Notes: generated by a model from the sequence alone, not told the origin. DNA of 54,731 nucleotides from Candidatus Alistipes intestinigallinarum (GCA_019115745.1 DXDA01000066.1:1-54731), one strand, 5' to 3'; shown: positions 33,004 through 42,373, counted from the first letter of the stretch. Translations and numbers: made by a program.

Positions 33004-33197
33004 TTCTCCTTTTCAACGGTTTTACGGATCCGATGGTGCAAGGCCCCGAACGTCATCGCCGCCGAAGCCAGCGCCAACAGCAAAGGCACATACCACAGAT
33101 CCTGCCCCTCGGCTACGGAGACTCTCCAGCCCGAAATCACGGCAGCAAAAAAGAACACTACGGCCAAAACGGCCATCACACGGTCGATCGTACGCAT
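33000..33197 (-). CDS. Small two-helix membrane protein (65 aa)
   Basis: I start it at MRTIDRVMAVLAVVFFFAAV (ATG 33197), 4 nt after the upstream stop. The longer open frame to 33359 overlaps the upstream gene and is spurious. It has two membrane segments (about residues 8-22 and 36-52) and a charged C-terminus (HRIRKTVEKEK). The stop overlaps the start of the next gene. No family recognised; the tight packing is the main support. Confidence 0.65.
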   Translation of the reverse strand: MRTIDRVMAVLAVVFFFAAVISGWRVSVAEGQDLWYVPLLLALASAAMTFGALHHRIRKTVEKEK

Positions 33198-33201
33198 CAA
33201 C

Positions 33202-33426
33202 TTACGGTATTTTATGAGGGTCCACCTCGTCGAGATGCTTGCGCTTCTTTTTGTGGTATTCGTTATAAACCATTCCGGCGGCTGCGGCGACGAACAGAAT
33301 GCCGATGATAAAATCAAAAGCATGGACACAATTGGAATGGGTAAACTTCCAATACACATTGGTCCCGAGCCACACCAACGTCAACACTAAAAAAACAAGG
33401 GCAAGTGTAAAAGTCTTTTTGTTCAT
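33202..33426 (-). CDS. Small two-helix membrane protein (74 aa)
   Basis: It begins MNKKTFTLALVFLVLTLVWL, has a second membrane segment FDFIIGILFVAAAAGMVY and ends in a basic tail (EYHKKKRKHLDEVDP). It is the first of the trio of small membrane genes. I do not recognise the family, and no clear TAnnTTTG element was found upstream. Confidence 0.68.
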   Translation of the reverse strand: MNKKTFTLALVFLVLTLVWLGTNVYWKFTHSNCVHAFDFIIGILFVAAAAGMVYNEYHKKKRKHLDEVDPHKIP

Positions 33427-33479
33427 AGGCGTAGTCTTTAGGTTTTATCGATTCGGTGCCCGTCCTCCCGTCCCTTGCG

Positions 33480-33605
33480 GGAACAACCCGGCACCGATCT
33501 TTTCTTCTCGTCCGCTCGTCTCCTCTCTCCGTTTCCCCACCCCGGGCAGGACCTCTCTTCTCCTCTCCTTCCCCTCTCCTCTCGTCTTCTCTCGCCCCCG
33601 GCCGG
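33480..33605 (-). repeat. Purine-rich tract 3' of recQ
   Basis: On the plus strand this stretch is almost only C and T. Read in the recQ sense direction it is a purine tract (GAGA/GGAGA/GAAGA units) starting about 20 nt after the recQ stop. It contains no hairpin of note and no gene. Confidence 0.6.
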
Positions 33606-33625
33606 TCACCTCATCACGCCCCGGG

Positions 33626-35836
33626 TCAGTTGCCCTGTTCGCAGATGAACTTGATGCGCACGAGGCGGATCTCCTCCTCGGTGTAATCGGCGCCCAGCTC
33701 CTCGATGGCGGCATCCAGCGAGTCGCTCTCGGCATCCTCCTTGAAATAGAGGTAGATGTCCTCGATCTTGTCCTCATCCATGAACTCCTTCAGGTAGTAG
33801 GAGATGTCGAGTTTCGTGCCGGCGTTGACGATGGCCTCGATCTCGGTCAGCAGCTCGTCGAAGTCGAGGTCCTTGGCGCGTGCGATGTCCTCGAAATCCA
33901 TCTTCCGGTCGATGGACTGGATGATGAAGATCTTGTTGCCCGACTTGCTGGCCACACCCTTGACGACCATGTCCTGCGGACGGATGATCTCCTTCTCCTC
34001 GACATAGGCCTTGATGAGTTTGATGAACTCCTCGCCGAACTTGCGGGCCTTGCCGACTCCTACACCCGTGATATTCTGCATCTCTTCGAGCGTGATCGGG
34101 TACTGCATGGCCATATCTTCGAGCGAGGGATCCTGGAAGATCACGAACGGCGGCAGCCCGTGCTGTTTGGCGACCTTCTTGCGCAGGTCCTTGAGCATGG
34201 CAAAGAGCTCTTCGTCGGCGGCTCCGCCCTTACCCATCGGGGCGACGGATTCGGCCTCCTTCTCCTCTTCGTCGTAATCGTGGTCGAGGGTCACCGTCAC
34301 GGGATACGGCATGGCGATGTAGTTTTCGCCCTTCTTGTTGATCGAGATCAGTCCGTAGTTTTCGATGCTCTTGTCGATCAGCCCCAGGATCAGGGCCTGG
34401 CGCAGCACGGCACCCCAGAAACGGGCATCGTGCTCGGCTCCGGCTCCGAACCATTTCGAGGTGTTGTGTCCGTAGCTCTTGATCAGGGCGGTATTCTTGC
34501 CCACGAGCACATTGATCAGGTAATCGACCTTGAACTTGTCGCCGATGTCGCGCAGGGCCTCCAGGGCCATTTTCAAGGCCGCACGCGCGTCGACCTTGGG
34601 TTTGGGATTGCGGCAGTTGTCGCAGTTTCCGCAGTTGTCCTCGGTATACTCCTCACCGAAATAGTGCAGCAGCGTCTTGCGGCGGCACATCGAGCTCTCG
34701 GCATAGGAGACCGTTTCGAGCAGAAGCAGTTTCCCGATCTCCTGTTCGGCGACGGGTTTTCCCTGCATGAACTTTTCGAGTTTCTGAATATCCTTGTAGC
34801 TGTAGAAGGCCAGGCAATAGCCCTCTCCGCCGTCGCGGCCGGCACGTCCGGTCTCCTGGTAGTAGCCTTCGAGCGACTTCGGGATGTCGTAGTGGATCAC
34901 ATAACGCACGTCGGGCTTGTCGATGCCCATTCCGAAGGCGATCGTGGCGACGATCACCTCGACCCGCTCCATGAGGAAATCATCCTGGTTGGCGGCCCGC
35001 GTCGCGGCATCCATGCCGGCATGGTAGGCCCGGGCGCGGATGCCGTTGGCGATCAGCAGCTCGGTCAGCTCCTCGACCTTCTTGCGGCTCAGGCAGTAGA
35101 CAATGCCGCTCTTGCCTTCGTTCTGTTTGATGAAGCGGATGATGTCGTGGTCGACGTTGTGCTTGGCGCGGATCTCGTAGTAGAGGTTCGGGCGGTTGAA
35201 CGACGACTTGAAGACCGAAGCGTCGGACATGCCGAGGTTCTTCTGGATATCCATCTGCACCTTGGGGGTTGCCGTGGCCGTGAGGGCGATCAGCGGGGCC
35301 TGTCCGATTTCGTTGATGATCGGCCGGATGCGGCGGTACTCGGGGCGGAAGTCATGGCCCCATTCCGAGATGCAGTGCGCCTCGTCGATGGCGTAGAACG
35401 AGATCTTGATCTTGCGCAGGAAGGCCACGTTATCCTCCTTGGTGAGCGACTCGGGGGCGAAATAGAGCAGTTTGGTCTTGCCGTCGAGCACGTCCTGGCG
35501 GACCTGCGCCACGGCGGTCTTGTTGAGCGACGAGTTCAGGAAGTGCGCAATGCCCGACTCGGCAGAGAAGGTGCGCATGGAGTCGACCTGGTTCTTCATC
35601 AGGGCGATGAGCGGCGAAATGACGATCGCCACCCCGTCCATCAGGAGTGCCGGCAACTGGTAGCACAACGATTTGCCCCCGCCCGTAGGCATCAGTACAA
35701 AGGTATCCTTGCCCTCCAGCACATTGCGGATCACCGCCTCCTGATTCCCCTTGAATGACGAAAAACCGAAATATTCCTTCAGTTTGTCATGCAAGAGAGA
35801 AGAATCGAACTGTTTCATTTCGCCGTTTGTATGCAT
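33626..35836 (-). CDS. recQ: ATP-dependent DNA helicase RecQ
   Basis: A 736-residue 3'-5' helicase of recombination and fork repair. Visible domains: helicase core with Walker A TGGGKS near residue 50 and a DEAH box; RQC domain with zinc-binding cysteines (CRRKTLLHYFG, then DNCGNCDNC); winged helix; HRDC domain (about residues 530-610); and an acidic C-terminal extension of about 100 residues ending VRIKFICEQGN. I use ATG 35836 (MHTNGEMKQFD); the ATG six codons later is equally possible. The frame to 35884 overlaps the promoter region shared with lptB. Confidence 0.95.
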   Translation of the reverse strand: MHTNGEMKQFDSSLLHDKLKEYFGFSSFKGNQEAVIRNVLEGKDTFVLMPTGGGKSLCYQLPALLMDGVAIVISPLIALMKNQVDSMRTFSAESGIAHFLNSSLNKTAVAQVRQDVLDGKTKLLYFAPESLTKEDNVAFLRKIKISFYAIDEAHCISEWGHDFRPEYRRIRPIINEIGQAPLIALTATATPKVQMDIQKNLGMSDASVFKSSFNRPNLYYEIRAKHNVDHDIIRFIKQNEGKSGIVYCLSRKKVEELTELLIANGIRARAYHAGMDAATRAANQDDFLMERVEVIVATIAFGMGIDKPDVRYVIHYDIPKSLEGYYQETGRAGRDGGEGYCLAFYSYKDIQKLEKFMQGKPVAEQEIGKLLLLETVSYAESSMCRRKTLLHYFGEEYTEDNCGNCDNCRNPKPKVDARAALKMALEALRDIGDKFKVDYLINVLVGKNTALIKSYGHNTSKWFGAGAEHDARFWGAVLRQALILGLIDKSIENYGLISINKKGENYIAMPYPVTVTLDHDYDEEEKEAESVAPMGKGGAADEELFAMLKDLRKKVAKQHGLPPFVIFQDPSLEDMAMQYPITLEEMQNITGVGVGKARKFGEEFIKLIKAYVEEKEIIRPQDMVVKGVASKSGNKIFIIQSIDRKMDFEDIARAKDLDFDELLTEIEAIVNAGTKLDISYYLKEFMDEDKIEDIYLYFKEDAESDSLDAAIEELGADYTEEEIRLVRIKFICEQGN

Positions 35837-35883
35837 TAAAAGAAAATTCAACGTAAAGATAAAAAACTTTTCGGAAAAAAGCA

Positions 35884-35891
35884 TAACTTTG
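35884..35891 (+). promoter_or_regulatory. lptB -7 promoter element
   Basis: TAACTTTG fits TAnnTTTG and lies 22 nt before the lptB ATG. A TTTT about 15 nt upstream is a partial -33 match. A TATCTTTA on the minus strand near 35861-35854 could serve divergent recQ. Confidence 0.55.
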
Positions 35892-35913
35892 TAAAAATTT
35901 TATACTCTACGTC

Positions 35914-36729
35914 ATGCGCCTTTACACCAGCGAACTGGTCAAGAAATACAAGTCCCGGACGGTCGTCGACCACGTGTCGATCGACGTGAACCAGGGGGAG
36001 ATCGTCGGACTGCTCGGACCCAACGGGGCGGGCAAAACCACGACCTTCTACATGATCGTCGGCCTGATCAAGCCCAACGAAGGGCGGATCTTCCTGGAGA
36101 ACGACCAGGGACAGGTGAACGAACTGACCGGACTGCCGGTCTACCGCCGGGCCCAGTTGGGCGTGGGGTATCTGGCCCAGGAGGCGTCGGTCTTCCGCCG
36201 CCTGTCGGTCGAGGAGAATATCCGCGCCGTGCTGGAGATGACCGACTACTCGAAGGAGTACCAGGCCGAACGCGTCGAGGCGCTGATCGAGGAGTTCCGG
36301 CTCCAGAAGGTCCGCAAGAGCCTCGGCATCCAGCTCTCGGGCGGTGAACGACGCCGTACGGAGATCGCACGCGCCGTGGCCATCAACCCGGCCTTCATCC
36401 TGCTGGACGAACCCTTCGCGGGTGTGGACCCCATCGCCGTGGAGGATATCCAGTCGATCGTGGCGACGCTCAAGCACAAGAATATCGGTGTGATCATCAC
36501 CGACCACAACGTCGACGAGACGCTGGCCATCACCGACCGCACCTACCTGCTTTACGAGGGCAAGATCCTCAAGACGGGTACGGCCGAGGAGCTGGCTGCC
36601 GACCCGATGGTGCGCAAGGTCTACCTCGGCCAGCACTTCGAGCTCAAGAAGAGCCACCAGCTGACCCAGGAGATGAAGAACCGCCGGGGTGAGGAGATGC
36701 GCCAAGCCGCGGAGGAGGGCCAGGAATAG
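35914..36729 (+). CDS. lptB: LPS export ABC transporter ATP-binding protein LptB
   Basis: LptB powers extraction of lipopolysaccharide from the inner membrane with LptFG. The 271-residue protein has Walker [10 protein letters not shown] (about residues 34-42), the Q-loop, the ABC signature LSGGERRR, Walker [14 protein letters not shown] and the H-loop ITDHNV. These are typical of LptB in sequence and spacing. About 25 charged residues extend the C-terminus ([20 protein letters not shown]). No other lpt gene is adjacent here. A purine-rich repeat tract follows the stop. Confidence 0.93.
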   Translation: MRLYTSELVKKYKSRTVVDHVSIDVNQGEIVGLLGPNGAGKTTTFYMIVGLIKPNEGRIFLENDQGQVNELTGLPVYRRAQLGVGYLAQEASVFRRLSVEENIRAVLEMTDYSKEYQAERVEALIEEFRLQKVRKSLGIQLSGGERRRTEIARAVAINPAFILLDEPFAGVDPIAVEDIQSIVATLKHKNIGVIITDHNVDETLAITDRTYLLYEGKILKTGTAEELAADPMVRKVYLGQHFELKKSHQLTQEMKNRRGEEMRQAAEEGQE

Positions 36730-36739
36730 CCGGGGTCCC

Positions 36740-36925
36740 GGGCCGGAAGGGACCGGGAGAGACCAGGAGGAGACCGGAAGAGGACGGAAGAGGACGGAGA
36801 GGGCCGGAAGGGCTGCAATCGCAAGAGGAAAAGGGTGTATCCCGGAAAAGAACGGGCTGCGGCCGCGGAAAGAAAAAGGGCGCGTCCCGGGAAAAGCGGG
36901 CTGCCCCAAAAAAAGCAAGGTTTAG
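36740..36925 (+). repeat. Purine-rich tandem repeats 3' of lptB
   Basis: 36751-36812 is about six imperfect copies of a 10-nt unit close to GACCGGAAGA. Further on, two copies of a ~20-nt unit appear (TCCCGGAAAAGAACGGGCTG at about 36839 and TCCCGGGAAAAGCGGGCTGC at about 36885). The tract fills the gap to aroA. Open frames through it are low-complexity and have no support as genes. Confidence 0.65.
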
Positions 36926-36937
36926 GTTAGGATACAT

Positions 36938-38182
36938 ATGGACAAAACGGTTCCGTTGGGCCGCGTCAAAGGCACGCTGACGCCGCCCTGTTCGAAAAGT
37001 TACGCTCAGCGTGCCCTGGCGGCATCCCTGCTCTCGGAAGAGCCCACGGTGCTGCGCAATCTGGAATTTTGCGACGATACCCGCTCGGCGCTGCGCTGCA
37101 TCGAGACGCTCGGCGCCCGGGTCGAACAGGTCGACCCTACGTCGCTCTCGATCCGCGGCGGGCTGAATCCCCGGGGCAACCGCCTCGATGTCGGTGAATC
37201 GGGACTCTCGACACGCCTGTTCACCCCCGTCGCCGCACTCTGCCCGACCCCCATCACCATCGACGGCCGCGGGTCGCTGCTCAAGCGCCCGATGACGATG
37301 ATGCTCGACCCGCTGCGGCAGTTGGGCGTCACGGTGCGCGACAACGGCGGATTCCTACCCATCGAGGTGTGCGGACCGATCCACGGCGGAGAGGTCGAGG
37401 TCGACGGTTCGGTCTCGTCGCAGTTCATCACGGGACTGCTGCTCTCGCTGCCGCTGGCCGAGAGCGACACCACGCTCCACGTGCACGACGCCGTCTCGAC
37501 CCCCTATCTGGACATGACGCTCGACACGGCCGAACGTTTCGGCATCGAGATCAGCCAGCGCGATTACCGGGAGTTCTACATCCCGGGGCGTCAGCGCTAC
37601 GGCGCCACCTATTTCAGCATCGAGGGCGACTGGAGCGCCGCAGCCATGCTGCTGGTGGCCGGCGCCACGGCCGGAGAGATCACCGTGCGCAATGTCTCGA
37701 CGCTCTCGAAGCAGGCCGACACGGCCATCTGCACGGCCCTCGTGCGGGCCGGAGCTGCGGTGATCAACGAACCGGATGCCGTCACGGCGCTCCACCGCCC
37801 GCTGCACGCCTTCGAATTCGACGCCACGAACTGTCCCGACCTCTTTCCGGCGCTGGCGCCGCTGGCGGCTGCGGCCGACGGGGTGAGCACGATCCGCGGC
37901 ACGTCGCGGCTGGAGTACAAGGAGTGCAACCGCGCCGAGGCGATCCGCGAGGAGTACGGCAAGCTGGGCATCGAGGTCGACACCTCGGAGGAGGACGTGA
38001 TGCGGATCCGCGGCGGTGCGATCCACGGAGCCCGCACCCGGAGCCACGGCGATCACCGCATGGCGATGTCGCTGGCCGTTGCGGCGCTGCGTTCGGACGG
38101 GGCCGTGACGATCGAGGGGGCCGAAAGCGTGGCCAAGAGCTATCCGCGCTTCTTCGAGGATCTGGAGCTTGTCCGGGTGTAA
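36938..38182 (+). CDS. aroA: 3-phosphoshikimate 1-carboxyvinyltransferase (EPSP synthase)
   Basis: AroA joins phosphoenolpyruvate to shikimate-3-phosphate in the pathway to chorismate. The 414-residue protein has the N-terminal substrate-binding PPCSKSYAQRALAASLL, the LDVGESGLSTRLF region (in place of the GNAGTxxR motif of well-known enzymes), a QFITGLLLSLP segment and the C-terminal SHGDHRMAMSLAVAAL. It is 22 nt upstream of aroC, the next enzyme of the pathway. Confidence 0.95.
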   Translation: MDKTVPLGRVKGTLTPPCSKSYAQRALAASLLSEEPTVLRNLEFCDDTRSALRCIETLGARVEQVDPTSLSIRGGLNPRGNRLDVGESGLSTRLFTPVAALCPTPITIDGRGSLLKRPMTMMLDPLRQLGVTVRDNGGFLPIEVCGPIHGGEVEVDGSVSSQFITGLLLSLPLAESDTTLHVHDAVSTPYLDMTLDTAERFGIEISQRDYREFYIPGRQRYGATYFSIEGDWSAAAMLLVAGATAGEITVRNVSTLSKQADTAICTALVRAGAAVINEPDAVTALHRPLHAFEFDATNCPDLFPALAPLAAAADGVSTIRGTSRLEYKECNRAEAIREEYGKLGIEVDTSEEDVMRIRGGAIHGARTRSHGDHRMAMSLAVAALRSDGAVTIEGAESVAKSYPRFFEDLELVRV

Positions 38183-38204
38183 AGGCACTGAAAACGAATC
38201 GACG

Positions 38205-39182
38205 ATGAATCAATACGGAGTAAATTTCCGGCTCGCCATCTGGGGCGAGTCGCACGGACCGCAGGTCGGCATCACGATGGACGGCGTACCGGCGGGCATT
38301 CCGCTCGCGGAGGCCGATTTCGAGGCCGATCTGGCGCGCCGCCGGAGCGGAGCCGCGGGTACGACCCCGCGCCGCGAACCCGACCTGCCGACGATCGTCT
38401 CGGGAATCTGGAACGGCCGCACGACCGGTGCACCGCTGACCGTGACCTTCGCCAATACGAATACCCGCTCGCAGGACTACGCCAATGTCGAGCGCCATTT
38501 CCGCCCGTCGCACGCCGACTGGGTGGCCTACCGGAAGTTCGACGGCTGCAACGACCCGCGGGGCGGCGGCCACTTCTCGGCCCGACTGACCGTGGCGCTG
38601 GTCGCCGCAGGAGTCGTAGCCAAGAAGATGCTGCCCGAGGGGGTGCGCTTCACGACGTGCCTCACGGAGATCGGCGGCTGCAACGACCCGGCGCGCTTCG
38701 ACGAGGTGGTACGCGCGGCCGCCGCCGACCGCGACTCGGTGGGCGGCGTGGTCGAATGCCGGGTCGAGGGAGTTCCCGCGGGGCTCGGCGAGCCCTTTTT
38801 CGATTCGGTCGAGAGTTGTGTGGCCCATCTGCTCTTTTCGATCCCGGCGGTCAAGGGGGTGGAGTTCGGAAGCGGATTTGCCGGAAGCCGGATGCGGGGT
38901 TCGGAGAACAACGACCCGATCACCGATGCCGAAGGGCACACCCGGACGAACCACGCCGGAGGAATCAACGGCGGCATCACGAACGGCAACGCGGTGGTGG
39001 TGCGTGCGGCGCTGAAGCCCACGCCAAGCATCTCCCGCCCGCAGGAGACCTACAACCTGACGACCGGCCGGGTCGAAGCGCTGGAGATCCGCGGACGCCA
39101 CGACGCCTGTGTGGCGCTGCGGGGTGCGGTGGTCGTCGAGGCCGCCGTGGCCATCGCCCTGGCCGACCTGTTGAAGCGATGA
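38205..39182 (+). CDS. aroC: Chorismate synthase
   Basis: AroC converts EPSP to chorismate, using reduced FMN. The 325-residue protein starts at ATG 38205 (MNQYGVNFRLAIWGESHGPQ), where the GESHG signature lies near the start; twelve codons upstream in frame are not needed. The PSHAD segment, the RGGGHFSARLT variant of the second signature and the C-terminal GRHDACV region are present. At 325 residues it is shorter than the E. coli enzyme (361), as in the compact form of some anaerobes, but no motif is missing. Confidence 0.95.
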   Translation: MNQYGVNFRLAIWGESHGPQVGITMDGVPAGIPLAEADFEADLARRRSGAAGTTPRREPDLPTIVSGIWNGRTTGAPLTVTFANTNTRSQDYANVERHFRPSHADWVAYRKFDGCNDPRGGGHFSARLTVALVAAGVVAKKMLPEGVRFTTCLTEIGGCNDPARFDEVVRAAAADRDSVGGVVECRVEGVPAGLGEPFFDSVESCVAHLLFSIPAVKGVEFGSGFAGSRMRGSENNDPITDAEGHTRTNHAGGINGGITNGNAVVVRAALKPTPSISRPQETYNLTTGRVEALEIRGRHDACVALRGAVVVEAAVAIALADLLKR

Positions 39183-39214
39183 CCGGGCAGCCGAACAGAC
39201 AACACCCCTCAACC

Positions 39215-40096
39215 ATGACACGCCGCGAAGCCATCGACTGCATCACCGGGCGTCTTTCGCCGCTCTACGACCCGCGCGAAGCCCGCAGCATCGCCCGCCT
39301 GCTGGTGAGCGAGCGGGCCGGAGTCCCGGTATCGGCACTGCTGACCGACCCCGGGGCCGAACTTCGGATCGAAGGGCTGGAGCAGGATATCGAGCGGCTC
39401 GCCGATGGGGTTCCGCTGCAATACGTCGTCGGGGCGGCCGAATTCTACGGACGCCGGTTTGCGGTGCGCGAGGGGGTATTGATCCCGCGCCCCGAGACCG
39501 AGGAGCTGGTCGACCGCATCGTGCGCAGCGAACACACCGCGCAAAGGGGCTCGTCTCGGCAGGCCGGAGAGGCCCCAGGCACCCTCCGCATCCTGGACAT
39601 CGGAACCGGCAGCGGGTGTATTGCCGCCTCGCTGGCGCTGGAGCTCCCCGAGGCGGAGGTTTTCGCCGCGGAGATCGCGGACGAGGCGCTGGCCGTGGCG
39701 GAGGAGAATTTCCGGAGGCTGGGGGCCCGTGTGACGCTCCGACGCTCCGACGCCCTCCAGGAGCTGGAGGCGCAATTCCCCGAACCATTCGACCTCATCG
39801 TCTCGAACCCGCCCTACGTGCCGGAGAGCGACCGCGCGGCGATGCACCCCAACGTCCGCGACCACGAACCGGGCGTGGCGCTGTTCGTCCCGGACGACGA
39901 TCCGCTGCGTTTCTACCGCGCCATCGCACGCGCCGGGCGGCGGATGCTGCGACCCGGCGGGCGGCTCTGGTTCGAGATCTACGAACAGGCTGCGGAGGCG
40001 ATGCGGGAGATGCTCGCCGGGGAGGGATACACCGACACGATCGTCTACAAGGACCTTTTCGATAAAGACCGGATCACATGCAGCCGACGGAAGTAA
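39215..40096 (+). CDS. prmC: Release factor glutamine methyltransferase PrmC
   Basis: PrmC methylates the Gln of the GGQ motif of peptide release factors. The 293-residue protein has an N-terminal helical domain (DPREARSIARLL), the YYGR-like EFYGRRFAV segment, the VLIPRPETEELVD motif, SAM-binding LDIGTGSGCIA and the catalytic NPPY. I start it at MTRREAIDC (ATG 39215). An ATG at 39179 overlaps the aroC stop and would add twelve residues. It overlaps recX by 19 nt. Confidence 0.93.
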   Translation: MTRREAIDCITGRLSPLYDPREARSIARLLVSERAGVPVSALLTDPGAELRIEGLEQDIERLADGVPLQYVVGAAEFYGRRFAVREGVLIPRPETEELVDRIVRSEHTAQRGSSRQAGEAPGTLRILDIGTGSGCIAASLALELPEAEVFAAEIADEALAVAEENFRRLGARVTLRRSDALQELEAQFPEPFDLIVSNPPYVPESDRAAMHPNVRDHEPGVALFVPDDDPLRFYRAIARAGRRMLRPGGRLWFEIYEQAAEAMREMLAGEGYTDTIVYKDLFDKDRITCSRRK

Positions 40097-40599
40097 CGAA
40101 AAAACGCGAAAAACGCACAAAAACGCCCGAACAGGCCCTGGCATCGCTGATGCGGCTGTGCGCCCGGGCCGAGAAGTCGGAGAGCGACGCCCGGCGTCTG
40201 ATGCGCGGCTGGGGGCTCTCGGAAAAAGAGGCCGAGGGGGTGCTGGCACGGCTCGTGCGCGAGCGGTTCATCGACGATGCCCGCTATGCCGAGGCCTTCG
40301 TGCGCGAAAAGCTGCGGTTGAGCGGCTGGGGCGAGTACAAGATCCGCACGGCACTCCAGCGCAAGGCGATCCGCCGCGAGGCGATCGATGCGGCACTGGC
40401 GCAGGCCGACCGGCAGGGAATGGGCGAACGCCTCGCACAACAGCTTGCCCGCAAGGCCCGGACGGTGAAATACGCCACACCCTACGAACTGAAAGCCAAA
40501 CTCATCCGATACGGGCTTTCGCTCGGATACGACTACGAGGCGGTGCTGGATGCGGCCTCGTCCCTCGTCAAAGATACGGACTCATGCGACGAATTCTGA
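40078..40599 (+). CDS. recX: Regulatory protein RecX
   Basis: RecX family proteins bind and restrain RecA filaments. The 173-residue protein has the usual three tandem three-helix repeats; key stretches are ESDARRLMRGWG, RFIDDARYAEAFVREKLR and LIRYGLSLGYDYEAV. The first ~25 residues are basic. It overlaps prmC at the front and the M23 peptidase gene at the back (16 nt), so the three are co-translated from one mRNA. recA is not in the window. Confidence 0.88.
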   Translation: MQPTEVTKKREKRTKTPEQALASLMRLCARAEKSESDARRLMRGWGLSEKEAEGVLARLVRERFIDDARYAEAFVREKLRLSGWGEYKIRTALQRKAIRREAIDAALAQADRQGMGERLAQQLARKARTVKYATPYELKAKLIRYGLSLGYDYEAVLDAASSLVKDTDSCDEF

Positions 40600-42311
40600 C
40601 CCTCATCCTGCTGCTGGCCCTTTGGGCCGAGGCTCCGGCCCAAAGGCTCGATCCCGACGACTATATCTACCCGATCCTCCAGGAGTCAAGGCTCTACTCG
40701 GCCAACTTCGGCGAGCTGCGCCCCGGGCACTTCCACGCCGGGGTGGACATCAAGACCGACGGCGAAGTGGGCCGTCCGCTCGTTGCCGTGGCCGACGGTT
40801 ATGTCTCGCGCCTCTCGGTCTCGGGAGGCGGCTACGGTCGCGCCATCTACCTCACGCTGCGCAACGGCACGACGGCCGTCTACGGCCACCTGCAACGCTT
40901 CCGCGACGACATCGAGGAGCACGTCCGCACGGAGCGCTACGCCCGCCGCTCGAACGGCGTCAGCCTCTGGTTCGAACCCGATGTCTGGCCCGTGAAGCAG
41001 GGCGACGTGATCGGCTACTCGGGCAACAGCGGCTCGTCGGGCGGCCCGCACCTGCACTTCGAGATCCGCGACACCCCGACGCAACGGCTCTATAACGTGG
41101 TCCGCGAAGGGGTTATCCGCCCCGCGGACAACCTCCCGCCCCGCATCCTGCGGGTGCACTACTTTGAGATCGACACCGTGAGCGGCGTTCCGGTTCGCAG
41201 TACGCCGGAGAGCTACGCCGTGGTCCGCAATGCCGAAGGCCACTACCGCCTGACGCGCAACGAGCCTGTCGGCGTGGGACGCAAGGGCTACTTCGTGGTT
41301 GAGGTTTCAGACCGCCGCAACGGCGTCTACAACACCTTCGGGGTGTGGCGCGTCACGGCCAGCCTCGACGGAAAACCCTACTTCGAATACCGCATGGACG
41401 GCTTCACGCACGATTTGTCACGCTGCAGCGACGCCGTGAGCTGCTACGCCCTCAAGATCGGCTCGCGCAACGAGGTGATTCGCCTGGCCCAACTGGCCGA
41501 AGCCCCCGATCTGTTCTATCCGGTGATGGAGGAGCGCGGCGTGGTACGCACGGCGGCAGGTGACCGCCATCGCATCCGGATCGAGACCGAAGATGACTGC
41601 GGAAACCGCTCGTCGCTGGAATTTACGGTGGAGGGACGCACGGAGAGCTTCCGCGCACGCCCCGACACGACAGCGGTGGCGGTCTTCCCGGGCCGGAATT
41701 CCATCGTCCGGGCCGACTCCGAAGCCGAGATCCGCATCCAGCAGGGGTCACTCTACGAACCGCTCTTCCTGCACCCCGTACGCCTCGACACGCCGGCGGG
41801 CCGCACGGGTCTCGTGGTGCTCTCCCCGGCCTACCGGTTTCTCGAAGCGACAACCCCGCTGCGGACTCCGGCCCTCGTAACGATCCGCACGCAGGTTCCC
41901 CGGGAGCTCCGGCTCCGCACCGTACTGGCCGGGCGCGGCCGCAAGGGCGGACTCTATCACGTTGGGGGAAGCTACTCGAACGGGGCCGTCACGGCCGTCA
42001 CCCGCACAACGGGCGACCTGGTTGTCGTGGCCGACACGCTGGCGCCTGCGATCCGGCCGCTCTTCACCGAAGGGGCAAGCCTCGTGGATGCAGAGGCCCT
42101 GCAGTTCCGCGTTACGGACAACTTTTCGGGGATTGCGGCCTGGACGCTCCGCATCGACGGCGAATGGGTTCCGTGCGACCGTTTTCCGATGAAGGGAACG
42201 CTGGCGCATTTCTTCGACACGCCGGCCACCCGCCGCAAACACACCATCGCCCTCACGGTCCGCGACGGATGCGGAAATACGGCCCGCTACACGGGAATAT
42301 TCGTTCGATAA
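40584..42311 (+). CDS. M23 family metallopeptidase (LytM-type)
   Basis: A 575-residue exported protein (signal peptide MRRILTLILLLALWAEAPAQ). The LytM domain near the N-terminus has the zinc ligands in GHFHAGVDI (His 51, Asp 55) and GPHLHFEI, with the YGHL strand between, so it is probably an active peptidoglycan endopeptidase. About 390 C-terminal residues are beta-rich with no family I can name; similar long tails occur on other Bacteroidetes M23 proteins. It overlaps recX, is last in the row aroA-aroC-prmC-recX-M23, and converges on the initiator tRNA. Confidence 0.9.
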   Translation: MRRILTLILLLALWAEAPAQRLDPDDYIYPILQESRLYSANFGELRPGHFHAGVDIKTDGEVGRPLVAVADGYVSRLSVSGGGYGRAIYLTLRNGTTAVYGHLQRFRDDIEEHVRTERYARRSNGVSLWFEPDVWPVKQGDVIGYSGNSGSSGGPHLHFEIRDTPTQRLYNVVREGVIRPADNLPPRILRVHYFEIDTVSGVPVRSTPESYAVVRNAEGHYRLTRNEPVGVGRKGYFVVEVSDRRNGVYNTFGVWRVTASLDGKPYFEYRMDGFTHDLSRCSDAVSCYALKIGSRNEVIRLAQLAEAPDLFYPVMEERGVVRTAAGDRHRIRIETEDDCGNRSSLEFTVEGRTESFRARPDTTAVAVFPGRNSIVRADSEAEIRIQQGSLYEPLFLHPVRLDTPAGRTGLVVLSPAYRFLEATTPLRTPALVTIRTQVPRELRLRTVLAGRGRKGGLYHVGGSYSNGAVTAVTRTTGDLVVVADTLAPAIRPLFTEGASLVDAEALQFRVTDNFSGIAAWTLRIDGEWVPCDRFPMKGTLAHFFDTPATRRKHTIALTVRDGCGNTARYTGIFVR

Positions 42312-42335
42312 GCTGAAAAGAGGGAGTCTAAAACG

Positions 42336-42373
42336 ACAAAAAAAGCGGACAACTCTCTCGAATTGTCCGCTTT
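42336..42373 (-). terminator. Terminator of the initiator tRNA
   Basis: An 11-bp perfect inverted repeat (42342-42352 with 42363-42373) begins at the last base of the tRNA and is followed on the minus strand by seven T. It may also act on the convergent M23 transcript. Confidence 0.85.

Noticed and set aside
33299..35758. 819-codon plus-strand open frame opposite recQ
   Set aside because: Shadow of recQ for the same reasons; it would also begin inside the small membrane genes.
36689..36925. 78-codon open frame through the purine-rich tract
   Set aside because: Overlaps the end of lptB, is low complexity, and follows the repeat sequence; no evidence of translation.
38205..39182. AroC seemed truncated (325 residues)
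   Set aside because: All signature regions are present and the C-terminus is intact; the shorter form is known in other anaerobes.
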